A stretch of 7,213 nucleotides of DNA, taken from an uncultured Clostridia bacterium (lineage in GTDB: Bacteria > Bacillota > Clostridia > TANB77 > CAG-508). The notes below the pieces were generated by a model. It made no database searches. It saw only the letters and a program-made list of their open reading frames with translations, and was not told the origin of the DNA. Positions 1 to 5,716 of the stretch are shown piece after piece. A program made the translations under genes and the position numbers. Within the stretch, counting starts at the first letter, position 1. Each line of letters opens with the position of its first letter. The stretch lies in NCBI GenBank assembly GCA_944389715.1, contig CALXNI010000014.1:1-7213 (forward strand), given 5' to 3'.

Positions 1-172
1 CTGTTAAAAACATAAATTTATTCAGCTCCTCGGCTCAATACGTGTTTTAGCAATTCTAGCGGAAAATTTAAGCGAGGCCTCTCGGTTCCCGCTTCCTCCT
101 TCAATTTTCCTTAAGAATTGCACAAACCCTCCAATCACATTCGTCGCTTCATAAATTGATGTGTTTTAACAG
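1..172. repeat. Imperfect palindromic, MITE-like element at the window edge
   Basis: The ends are a perfect 9-bp inverted repeat, CTGTTAAAA (1-9) and TTTTAACAG (164-172). Further complementary blocks nest inside: GCAATTCT (50-57) with AGAATTGC (114-121), and GGAAAATT (61-68) with AATTTTCC (103-110). A palindrome, GAGGCCTC (74-81), lies near the centre. The whole stretch could fold into one long imperfect hairpin and is visibly richer in GC than its flank. No open reading frame of note was seen. Terminal inverted repeats and small size suggest a non-autonomous mobile element or a dispersed palindromic repeat. The left flank is missing, so a target-site duplication cannot be tested. Confidence 0.55.
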
Positions 173-347
173 ATTTATGATATTCTGCATTTCAAATTAC
201 AAATTATAATTTTAGACTGAACAATAACGTAAATTTTGCTAATGTTGTTAATGGTTAGACTAAAATTTGAGTATAAATTTGAAATTAAAATTTATATCAT
301 ATAAAAATAATGAATGAATAAACATTAATTAAAGGACAGGGATAAAT
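173..347. other. AT-rich leader region before spmA
   Basis: This stretch is almost pure A and T and holds no gene. A good ribosome binding site, AAAGGA (331-336) followed by GGG (339-341), precedes the ATG at 348. A CATATA string near 297 loosely resembles the -10 element of mother-cell sporulation promoters, but no matching -35 sits at the right distance, so no promoter is called. Confidence 0.4.
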
Positions 348-923
348 ATGTTAAATATTATTTGGCCATTTTTTTTAATAATTTCTTTTATATATGCAAT
401 TTTTAACGGTAGGGTATCAGAGGTAAATAACTCTATTTTTGAATCTACAAAATTAGCGGTAGATTTATCCATTTCTTTACTTGGTACTATATGTTTGTGG
501 AATGGAATAATGCAGATTGCTTCTAAAACAAGCATTGTAAAACATCTAACAAAAATTTTAAATCCAATAATGAAAAGGCTATTTCCTGAAATAAAAAAAG
601 AAGATAAGGTACACGAAGAAATAACTATGAATATAATTGCAAATATCATGGGACTAGGAAACGCAGCAACACCTTTGGGATTAAAAGCTATGAAATCAAT
701 GCAAAAACAAAATAAAGAGAAAGATAAATTATCAAATTCTATGGCTATGTTTATTGTGCTAAATACCGCTTCTATCCAGATAATTCCCACAACTGTAATT
801 GCTATTAGAAGCTCTTTAGGCTCAAATAATCCTACAGCTATGATAATTCCAGTATGGATAGTAACAATATGTGCTGCAGGATCAGCAATTTTAGTAGCTA
901 AAATTTTAATGAAACGTTTTTAG
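348..923 (+). CDS. spmA: Spore maturation protein SpmA
   Basis: The product is a 191-residue integral membrane protein of the nucleoside-recognition (Gate) domain family, close to the usual SpmA length. The diagnostic stretch NAATPLGLKAM lies near residues 105-115. Hydrophobic segments are seen at the N-terminus (residues 4-20), around 38-57, around 133-150 and at the C-terminal end. In Bacillus, SpmA and SpmB act together in the mother cell and affect dehydration of the spore core; their biochemical activity is not settled. The start follows a strong Shine-Dalgarno site at 331-341. The spmB start is 10 bases downstream, so the two are one operon. The frame is intact. Its one CGGT string (Asn-Gly, AAC GGT) has the C at the third codon position and causes no frame problem. 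Its last Arg is coded by CGT. Confidence 0.92.
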   Translation: MLNIIWPFFLIISFIYAIFNGRVSEVNNSIFESTKLAVDLSISLLGTICLWNGIMQIASKTSIVKHLTKILNPIMKRLFPEIKKEDKVHEEITMNIIANIMGLGNAATPLGLKAMKSMQKQNKEKDKLSNSMAMFIVLNTASIQIIPTTVIAIRSSLGSNNPTAMIIPVWIVTICAAGSAILVAKILMKRF

Positions 924-933
924 GGAGAGAAAA

Positions 934-1462
934 ATGACTGTAATTAATTATTTATCAAATTTGGCAATTCCATTTACTATTTTAATAATAGTTACATATG
1001 GATTAATTGAAAAAAATAAAGTTTTTGATACATTTTTAGATGGAGCAAAAGAAGGTATAGAAATTGTAGTAAAGATATTTCCAACTTTAGTTGGGTTATT
1101 TGTAGCTATAGGAGCTCTAAGATATTCGGGGATCTTGGATTTTATAATAAAATTAATTTCTCCTGTAATTAATTTTTTGGGAGTACCAAAAGAAATAATG
1201 CCTCTTGCAATTTTGAGACCAATTTCACGGAAGTGCTTCAATTGCAATCGGAAGTGATATAATGAATTTATACGGGGTAGATAGCAAATTGGGGTTAATT
1301 GCTTCTACAATTATGGGATCAACAGAAACAACGCTTTATACAATAGCAGTATATACAAGCGTAGTAGGAGTAAAAAAGACGAGATTTGTACTTTTTGCAG
1401 CACTAATAGGAGATTTGATTGGAATGATTACTTCTGTCGTTATATGGAATATTATGTCGTAA
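934..1462 (+). CDS. spmB: Spore maturation protein SpmB, frame restored by a +1 shift at CGG
   Basis: This is the partner of SpmA, a membrane protein of the same Gate-domain family. Its ribosome binding site GGGAG (923-927) overlaps the spmA stop codon. Reading from ATG 934 gives 98 good residues ending in RPIS, then an in-frame CGG at 1228, and the zero frame stops at 1255-1257. Dropping C1228 gives RPISGSASIAIGSDIMNLYG and runs to TAA at 1460-1462. The total is 175 aa, near the roughly 178 aa of Bacillus SpmB. The family motif GSTETTLY lies at residues 128-135, after the shift. No start codon with a ribosome binding site is seen for a separate second gene; the ATG at 1262 is internal. The frame change is either real recoding or an indel; the matching pattern in three other genes favours recoding. 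Confidence 0.88.
1228..1231 (+). other. Candidate +1 recoding site CGGA in spmB
   Basis: The zero frame reads TCA CGG AAG. Removing C1228 gives TCA GGA AGT, restoring Ser-Gly-Ser in the RPISGS motif of SpmB proteins. The CGG is in frame with ATG 934 (codon 99). A second CGGA 24 bases downstream, in ATC GGA, has its C at the third codon position of the restored frame and needs no correction. Confidence 0.85.
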
Positions 1463-1470
1463 AGTTTTTA

Positions 1471-1499
1471 TTGACATTTTTTGGAAGATATAGTATTAT
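1471..1499 (+). promoter_or_regulatory. Strong vegetative-type promoter after spmB
   Basis: TTGACA at 1471-1476 and TATTAT at 1494-1499 are separated by exactly 17 bases, close to the housekeeping sigma consensus. Transcription would start near 1506. The promoter begins 9 bases after the spmB stop and faces away from it. Downstream lie a small open reading frame with a ribosome binding site, a structured segment and a terminator at 1913-1945, which together could form one short transcription unit. Confidence 0.6.
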
Positions 1500-1572
1500 A
1501 ATAACATATTTTAAATAAATAAAATTTTATATCAAAAATATTTAATTCAAGTATAATTTTAAAGGTGAAAGA

Positions 1573-1671
1573 ATGTTTTTTAAATTCTTATTATTTTTTC
1601 TTATATTTTTTACTATCAGAAAAATTATCACTAAAATTTTTTCAAAAAAAATACTAAAAAAAATAAGTTAA
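1573..1671 (+). CDS. Candidate 32-aa cationic membrane peptide
   Basis: The ATG at 1573 is preceded by AAAGGTG (1561-1567), a good Shine-Dalgarno site at normal spacing, and by a consensus promoter about 70 bases upstream. The peptide has a very hydrophobic N-terminal half (residues 2-15, mostly Phe, Leu and Ile) and a Lys-rich C-terminal half with one Arg (AGA). It would form a single membrane helix with a positive tail. I do not recognise a family. It could be a small membrane regulator, a toxin of a type I system, or chance: AT-rich DNA easily produces Phe/Ile/Lys frames. The promoter and ribosome binding site are the reasons for listing it. Confidence 0.42.
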   Translation: MFFKFLLFFLIFFTIRKIITKIFSKKILKKIS

Positions 1672-1797
1672 TAAACTAACCTCATAATATGCATAATTAA
1701 AAACGAACAAAAGTTGTCTAATGGACAACAAAAAACTTAAATTTATATATTTATAAAAAAATGTTAATCTATTAGATAATAAAAAAGTTTTTTATCT

Positions 1798-1868
1798 TGC
1801 AGGGACAAAAAAAGAGGCTATTTATAAATGCGCCCATTATAAATAGTTTTTATCTTCATATCCCTGCA
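1798..1868 (+). ncRNA. Candidate structured RNA of unknown family
   Basis: Two perfect nested stems are visible. The outer stem pairs TGCAGGGA (1798-1805) with TCCCTGCA (1861-1868). The inner stem pairs CTATTTATAA (1818-1827) with TTATAAATAG (1837-1846) and closes a 9-base loop, ATGCGCCCA. Unpaired A-rich and U-rich strands lie between the stems. A direct repeat, TTTTTATCTT, occurs at 1789-1798 and 1847-1856. The element lies between a promoter and a terminator, with no large gene directly downstream on its strand. I could not match it to 6S RNA or to a known riboswitch. The plus strand is chosen from the flanking promoter and terminator. Confidence 0.45.
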
Positions 1869-1912
1869 GCCCCCAATATATATTTTTTAATCTAAAAATT
1901 TTTTTTCTAATT

Positions 1913-1945
1913 AAAAGGATATTTTTCAATAAAATATCCTTTTTC
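1913..1945 (+). terminator. Intrinsic terminator
   Basis: AAAAGGATATTTT (1913-1925) pairs with AAAATATCCTTTT (1931-1943) around a 5-base loop and runs into a T tract. It would end transcripts from the promoter at 1471 that pass the small reading frame and the structured segment. The stem is nearly symmetric and A-rich on its left side, so it may also work on the minus strand. Confidence 0.7.
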
Positions 1946-1948
1946 TTA

Positions 1949-1983
1949 TTGAATAGGAAAAATTGAACATTTTTCCTATTCAA
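1949..1983. repeat. Perfect 14-bp hairpin, 7-base loop
   Basis: TTGAATAGGAAAAA (1949-1962) is perfectly complementary to TTTTTCCTATTCAA (1970-1983), with loop TTGAACA. No T tract follows on either strand, so it is not a typical terminator. It lies just after the terminator at 1913-1945 and may be a repeat remnant or an RNA-processing structure. Confidence 0.6.
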
Positions 1984-2010
1984 CAAGAAAGCTTTGCAAA
2001 TACTCCACAC

Positions 2011-2031
2011 AAAATTTTTTGCAAAAATTTT
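2011..2031. repeat. A/T hairpin, 9-bp stem
   Basis: AAAATTTTT (2011-2019) pairs with AAAAATTTT (2023-2031) across a 3-base TGC turn. It sits between the 14-bp hairpin and the long hairpin at 2039-2105. Such A/T stems can arise by chance in this composition. Confidence 0.4.
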
Positions 2032-2038
2032 GGCGGGA

Positions 2039-2105
2039 GAACAACGGTCGTGGACTTTGATATAAATTTAAGCAGTCTGACATTAAATAAAGTCCACTGT
2101 TGTTC
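2039..2105 (-). repeat. Long interrupted hairpin downstream of the hydrolase gene
   Basis: GAACAAC (2039-2045) pairs with GTTGTTC (2099-2105), and GTGGACTTT (2050-2058) pairs with AAAGTCCAC (2089-2097). The two stems are joined by a small asymmetric bulge (four bases against one), and a 30-base loop lies inside. It starts 12 bases after the hydrolase stop codon, where a 3' structure for the leftward transcript would be expected. No U tract follows on the minus strand, so intrinsic termination is not clear. A repeat element is an alternative. Confidence 0.5.
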
Positions 2106-2116
2106 AACATAATATT

Positions 2117-2898
2117 TTAACTTACTTCAAACAATTTACTAGGGTTATCTCTTGGAGCTATGTCCAAAGAAATGTTTTTAAAATTCGAAATTTCATTATA
2201 AACGGTTTCATATGCTAATTCAGGAAAATTATTTTCCTTACTCAAATGTACTAAAAGAGCATTTTTTAATCCAGAATTATATAGTTTAGCTAAGGTTTTT
2301 CCAGCCATTATATTAGATAAATGACCATTATCTCCAGAAATTCTTTTCTTTAATAAATATGGATAAGATGAATATTTTAATATTTCAGGATCATAATTTG
2401 CTTCTAGCAATATAGAAGTACTATTTTGCAGATGTTTTATTAATTCCTCTGATATATGGCCTATATCTGTTGCAATGCTAATTTTTTTATCATTATTATA
2501 AATATTAAAACCGACATGGATTTGCAGCATCGTGTGGAATAGGGAAAGGAAAAATTCTAAAATCTCCTACTTTAAAACTTTCTAATAGATTAAAGTATTT
2601 TTTATTTAGTTCTGAAATTTTATTAGATACAGTATCTAATGCTTGCCAAGTTTTTTTATTTGCATATATAGGTATATTATATTTGTTTGATAAAGTAGCT
2701 AAACCTTTTGTATGATCTATATGTTCATGAGTAACTAATATAGCACTGATTTGTTCTCCGGAAACATTAAATTCTCCGAAGAGCTGATATTATTTTTTTA
2801 GAACTAACACCAGCATCAATTAATAAATTAGTATTATCAGATTGTACAAAAAAACTATTTCCACTACTTCCACTATATAAACTACAATATTTTAACAT
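2117..2898 (-). CDS. WalJ/YycJ-type metallo-beta-lactamase-fold hydrolase, two +1 shifts at CGG
   Basis: The restored product is 259 aa, near the roughly 264 aa of Bacillus YycJ (WalJ). This family has the metallo-beta-lactamase fold with proposed nuclease activity; in Bacillus it is linked to the WalRK wall-homeostasis locus. The start is ATG at 2898-2896. The N-terminus has SGSSGNSF-like features and LLIDAG. The metal-binding HxHxDH motif appears as HEHIDH (residues 57-62), HDAANP at 122-127, TDIGH after the second shift, and NGHLSN further on. The zero frame breaks twice: at CGG 2778 (codon 41) and, in the restored frame, at CGG 2513. Removing the C each time gives 40, 88 and 131 residues that join without loss. 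The metal site and the C-terminal half lie in different raw frames, so no unshifted fragment could be active. It is 57 bases downstream of murA and probably co-transcribed. Confidence 0.85.
2510..2513 (-). other. Candidate +1 recoding site CGGT in the hydrolase gene, distal
   Basis: The coding strand reads CCA TGT CGG TTT TAA, so the zero frame stops two codons later. Without the C (plus-strand G2513) it reads CCA TGT GGT TTT AAT, giving HDAANPCGFNIY. WalJ/YycJ proteins carry a Gly near this point, after the conserved His-Asp. Confidence 0.85.
2775..2778 (-). other. Candidate +1 recoding site CGGA in the hydrolase gene, proximal
   Basis: The coding strand reads GCT CTT CGG AGA ATT TAA. Without the C (plus-strand G2778) it reads GCT CTT GGA GAA TTT AAT and continues to the HEHIDH motif. 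The position is variable in the family, so homology supports the frame change more strongly than the exact residue. Six codons later, TCC GGA has a CGGA with C in the third codon position and needs no correction. Confidence 0.82.
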
Positions 2899-2955
2899 GT
2901 TATCTCATCCTTTATCTAGTTATGTCAGTATTTTTTATGCTCTACCATTTTAAAG

Positions 2956-4217
2956 TTATTCACAAATCCTTTGTATATCTGCGCCAATATTTCTAAATTT
3001 TTCTTCTATGTTTTCATATCCTCTATCAATATGCTCTAAATTATATACTTCTGTAGTACCGTGTAGCGACTATTCCGGCAATAATTAGAGCTGCACCAGC
3101 ACGTAAATCAGATGAATATACAGAAGCACCATAGAGTTTTTCTACTCCTTCAAAAATTGCTGATTTTCCTTGGGCTGTAATTTGGGCCCCCATTTTATTT
3201 AATTCATTTGTATATTGAAATCTAGATTCCCAAATACTCTCATTTATTATACTAGTTCCATCTGCAAGAGAAAGAACTACTCCCATTTGAGGTTGTAAAT
3301 CAGTAGGAAAACCAGGATATGGAAGAGTCTTTATTATTGCTTTAGAAGGTCTTTTATCACACCATACTCTTAACTTATCTCCATTCATGTCTACATTTCC
3401 ACCAATTTCTAATATTTTAGCAGTTATACACTCCAAATGTTTTGTTATACAGTTTTTTACTATTAAATCACCTTTAGAAGCAATTGCTGCAAGCATAAAA
3501 GTACCAGCTTCTATTTGGTCTGGAACTACAGAATAACTTTTTCCTCCATTTAGGCTTTTTACTCCGTTTATTTTTATCATATCTGTTCCAGCACCTCTAA
3601 TATCTGCACCCATTGTGTTTAGAAAATTAGCAATATCAACAATATGAGGCTCTTTAGCTGCATTATCTATAATAGTAGTTCCATCAGCTAAAACACTTGC
3701 AAGCATTATATTAATAGTTGCACCAACAGAAACGATATCCATATATATATTTGTTCCAATAAGATTTTTTGCAGTTGCACGAACATTACCACCTGCAATA
3801 TTAACTTCTGCACCAAGAGATTCAAAGCCTTTAATATGTTGGTCAATAGGTCTTGCGCCTAAATTACATCCGCCCAGGAAGGCCAACTTCTATTTCTTTT
3901 TTTCTACCTAACATAGAACCTATTAAATAATATGAAGCCCTAAATTTTCTTGTTAAATCTATGGGGGCGATTGTATTTGTTATGTTTCTAGTATCAACTT
4001 CTATACTATTTTTATCTAACCATTTAATTTTAGCACCTAAACCTTCTAGAATTTCACAAGAAAGTTTAACATCTACTATATTTGGTAAATTATTAATTAT
4101 GCAAGTACCATTAATCAATAATGTGGCAGGTAAAATTGCTACGGCAGAATTTTTAGCACCACTTATTGTAACTTCTCCCTTTAAAGGAGTTCCTCCGTTA
4201 ATAACTAGTTTTTCCAT
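2956..4217 (-). CDS. murA: UDP-N-acetylglucosamine 1-carboxyvinyltransferase MurA, two +1 shifts at CGG
   Basis: MurA transfers enolpyruvate from phosphoenolpyruvate to UDP-GlcNAc in the cytoplasm, the first committed step of peptidoglycan synthesis and the target of fosfomycin. The start is ATG 4217, giving MEKLVINGG, with AAGGGGGA just upstream; an in-frame ATG at 4241 lacks such a site. Conserved Lys22-Asn23 are present. The zero frame runs 115 residues to GLPG, then meets CGG at 3872. Removing the C gives PGGCNLGARP with catalytic Cys at residue 117. The next 270 residues include VPDQIEAGTFM (231-241), FPTDLQPQ with Asp306, and SDLRAGAA (369-376). A second CGG at 3061 follows IVAT; correction gives ATGTTEVYNLEHIDRGYE and 34 final residues to TAA 2958-2956. 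The total of 419 aa matches the family. Cell-wall growth normally requires a MurA, although some Firmicutes have two copies, so a pseudogene with two identical lesions is unlikely. Confidence 0.92.
3058..3061 (-). other. Candidate +1 recoding site CGGT in murA, C-terminal
   Basis: The coding strand reads GCT ACA CGG TAC TAC and stops a few codons later. Without the C (plus-strand G3061) it reads ACA GGT ACT ACA, restoring the ATGTT segment that precedes HIDRGYE in MurA proteins. Thirty-four residues follow, ending in the normal C-terminus. A CGGA 15 bases upstream, in GCC GGA, is out of codon phase and harmless. Confidence 0.88.
3869..3872 (-). other. Candidate +1 recoding site CGGA in murA, before the catalytic Cys
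   Basis: The coding strand reads CTT CCT GGG CGG ATG TAA, so the zero frame ends after only 117 codons. Without the C (plus-strand G3872) it reads CCT GGG GGA TGT AAT, which is Pro-Gly-Gly-Cys-Asn, the MurA active-site loop. The GGG G reading could also be explained by loss of one G from GGGCGG; both give Gly-Gly, but the extra-C reading matches the five other sites. Confidence 0.9.
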
Positions 4218-4243
4218 ATAATCCCCCTTAATATAAATCATAT

Positions 4244-4249
4244 ATTATA
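4244..4249 (-). promoter_or_regulatory. Possible -10 element for murA
   Basis: A perfect TATAAT on the minus strand lies 26 bases upstream of the murA ATG. No good -35 box is found at 16-18 bases further upstream. In such AT-rich DNA a lone TATAAT is weak evidence. Confidence 0.25.
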
Positions 4250-4266
4250 ATATTTGTTGCAATATA

Positions 4267-4294
4267 AATTAGAGTGTAATAATACACTCTAATT
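4267..4294 (-). terminator. Hairpin between spoIIR and murA, likely terminator
   Basis: AATTAGAGTGTA (4267-4278) pairs perfectly with TACACTCTAATT (4283-4294) around a 4-base loop. On the minus strand it lies 43 bases past the spoIIR stop, and the tail is T-rich (TAATTTATATT). This would separate the forespore gene spoIIR from the essential murA unit. The tail is interrupted by A, so efficiency is uncertain. Confidence 0.5.
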
Positions 4295-4336
4295 ATTTAA
4301 AATATATCATACAATTATAATTTTTACAATGCTTTT

Positions 4337-4990
4337 TTAGCTTTGTGCTAATTTTATACTAATATTTTGAAACATCTCAATAACTTTAAATTTAAATTTT
4401 ACATTGCTAGAATTTTCAGATAAAAGTTTATATTCTTCTTCAGATAAATTGTCTTTTATTGTTTCTTTTGATTCATCTGGAACAATACCACTTGTTACAT
4501 CTACAAAACAAAGAGGAGGAAACATTACACACCACCAGTTTTGCCCTTTTGCTTCTCCTATCTCTATTTTTAATGCATCATAAAAACCAGCAGGAAATGA
4601 TATATCTCCATATGTTTTAGTAGGAAAAGAAAAATTTCCAATACTTAAGCTTACAGGGTAATCATATCCATTTTCATATACGGTTTCTTCAGCTATTTTT
4701 TGAAGTTCATTTATATTCTCTTTTACTAAAGCTATAACTTCTTCTTTAGAAGTTATATCAGCAGAAATTGTATTTATATATTCTAATACTTTATCTCTTA
4801 CAATGTATTTTAGATTTTGGTCTTCTGAAGAATCACTATTTGCAATTACATGCAGTCTAAAAACACTATTTTCAATATTTGTAGAAACTGCATTAACATA
4901 TGAAAATGCACATATAATAGTATAAATAAATAATAAAGATATGAGTATTACACAGCGTTTAATTTCTGATTTTGATACAAATTTTTTCAT
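4337..4990 (-). CDS. spoIIR: Stage II sporulation protein R (SpoIIR)
   Basis: SpoIIR is the signal made in the forespore and exported to the intermembrane space, where it triggers SpoIIGA to process pro-sigma-E in the mother cell. The 217-aa product has a short Lys/Arg-rich start, one hydrophobic segment (about residues 13-32) acting as signal or anchor, FRLHVIANSDS (44-54) and the family signature QNWWCVMFPPLCF (150-162). The start ATG at 4990 is preceded by GGAGG (plus strand 4997-5001). The gene has no CGG codon in frame and is intact, with Arg coded by CGC and AGA. It is the first leftward gene, divergent from the unknown gene at 5189. A sigma-F-like promoter lies upstream, as expected for this gene in Bacillus. 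Confidence 0.93.
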   Translation of the reverse strand: MKKFVSKSEIKRCVILISLLFIYTIICAFSYVNAVSTNIENSVFRLHVIANSDSSEDQNLKYIVRDKVLEYINTISADITSKEEVIALVKENINELQKIAEETVYENGYDYPVSLSIGNFSFPTKTYGDISFPAGFYDALKIEIGEAKGQNWWCVMFPPLCFVDVTSGIVPDESKETIKDNLSEEEYKLLSENSSNVKFKFKVIEMFQNISIKLAQS

Positions 4991-5004
4991 TATAAACCTC
5001 CAAT

Positions 5005-5026
5005 AACAATTTGTATAAAAATTGTT
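5005..5026 (-). repeat. Hairpin in the spoIIR leader
   Basis: AACAATTT (5005-5012) pairs with AAATTGTT (5019-5026) around a 6-base loop, just upstream of the spoIIR ribosome binding site. It lies in the expected 5' untranslated region and could influence translation, but it is all A/T apart from one G-C pair and may be chance. Confidence 0.35.
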
Positions 5027-5044
5027 AATAAATCTCTTTAAAAA

Positions 5045-5073
5045 AAGTATTAACCAAATTTAAAAAAATATAC
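5045..5073 (-). promoter_or_regulatory. Possible sigma-F promoter of spoIIR
   Basis: On the minus strand GTATA (plus 5069-5073) is followed after 14 bases by GTTAATACTT (plus 5045-5054). This resembles the sigma-F pattern of a GTATA-type -35 and a G-rich -10 of form GGnnAnAnT, with one mismatch and spacing one base short. The start site would be about 40 bases upstream of the Shine-Dalgarno site. Sigma-F control of spoIIR is established in Bacillus; here it is inferred. Confidence 0.38.
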
Positions 5074-5109
5074 ATGTATACATTGTCGAATTTGCGATTA
5101 CGATTAATA

Positions 5110-5138
5110 TTGACATTACTGGAAATAAATGGTAAAAT
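5110..5138 (+). promoter_or_regulatory. Vegetative-type promoter for the gene at 5189
   Basis: TTGACA (5110-5115) and TAAAAT (5133-5138) are separated by 17 bases, and TGG precedes the -10 (extended -10 type). The expected start lies near 5145, giving a leader of about 45 bases. This makes the unknown gene a separately transcribed unit, divergent from spoIIR. Confidence 0.65.
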
Positions 5139-5144
5139 TTACCA
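5130..5144. promoter_or_regulatory. Palindrome over the -10 box, possible operator
   Basis: TGGTAAA and TTTACCA flank a single central A, a perfect 7+1+7 inverted repeat covering the -10 element. A second copy of the half-site theme, ACTGG (5117-5121) with CCAGT (5142-5146), brackets it. Position and symmetry suit a dimeric repressor; no regulator is identified. Confidence 0.4.
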
Positions 5145-5188
5145 GTAGAAAAACTTAGGAAAATGCGTAAAATGGGGGAATTAATAAT

Positions 5189-5707
5189 ATGAATAAAGTG
5201 TGTGGTTTTTATGTAAGTAGTGTTCACTTGGTAACTATGATTTTGCCATATTTGAGGGAAAGGCTAAATAATAAAATAAAATTTGAAACATTTTTTGAAT
5301 ATAACCTAACTGAAAATTTAAATAATATTTTAGATAAATTAATAATTAATGAAGATGATAAACAAAAAATTATAAATATAAATTGGAAAAATACAAGAAT
5401 TAAAAAATATTCATTTATAGAAAAAGGTTTAAAAAATTTATTTGATAATAATAAAGAAAACATTTTATTAATAAGTGGAAGTCAAAAATATATAAAAGAA
5501 ACAAATTACATATTAGATAAATTCTTTAATAAAAATAGTAATAAAATAAATAATAAAAAAATAACAATTATAAATTGTTATGAAGTAACAGAATTCGATG
5601 ATAATATAAGGGAAATATTAGATTCACATGAGTATATTATAAATACATCTGGTGTTCATAAAATAGAAGAAGTTTTTGAGGATTATAAAAAGAAAAAAGC
5701 AAATTAA
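5189..5707 (+). CDS. Conserved-looking protein of unknown function, 172 aa
   Basis: I do not recognise the family. The product is soluble, Lys/Asn/Ile-rich, with no signal peptide and no clear membrane segment apart from a short hydrophobic patch near residues 8-20. It contains an acidic LTENLNNILDKL stretch, LLISGSQKYI near the middle and YIINTSGVHKIEEVF near the end. The repeated hydrophobic-strand then Ser-Gly pattern could mean an alpha/beta fold, but that is a guess. ATG 5189 follows a GGGGGA stretch (5174-5179). The gene has its own promoter and terminator. It has no in-frame CGG and an intact frame. The pyrophosphorylase gene follows 121 bases later from a separate promoter. Confidence 0.75.
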   Translation: MNKVCGFYVSSVHLVTMILPYLRERLNNKIKFETFFEYNLTENLNNILDKLIINEDDKQKIININWKNTRIKKYSFIEKGLKNLFDNNKENILLISGSQKYIKETNYILDKFFNKNSNKINNKKITIINCYEVTEFDDNIREILDSHEYIINTSGVHKIEEVFEDYKKKKAN

Positions 5708-5716
5708 AAAAATAAA

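Larger units (their letters stand above)
1463..2116. other. 654-base interval without a large gene
   Basis: In order it holds: a consensus promoter (1471-1499), a 32-codon reading frame (1573-1671), a 6-bp hairpin GTTGTC/GACAAC in the 1710-1730 area, a nested two-stem structure (1798-1868), a terminator (1913-1945), a perfect 14-bp hairpin (1949-1983), an A/T hairpin (2011-2031) and a long interrupted hairpin (2039-2105). It separates the rightward spm operon from the leftward hydrolase gene. The density of inverted repeats is much higher than elsewhere in the window. Confidence 0.7.

Noticed and set aside
1262..1462. A separate 66-aa gene starting at ATG 1262
   Set aside because: It is the C-terminal part of SpmB (GSTETTLY motif). 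No ribosome binding site precedes it and the residues just upstream also match SpmB.
1798..1868. 6S RNA or a known riboswitch
   Set aside because: The segment is much shorter than 6S RNA, no known riboswitch core was recognised, and no same-strand large gene follows. Listed only as an unknown structured candidate.
3961..4221. Open frame on the plus strand opposite murA
   Set aside because: Antisense shadow of a clearly conserved gene, with no ribosome binding site and no recognisable product.
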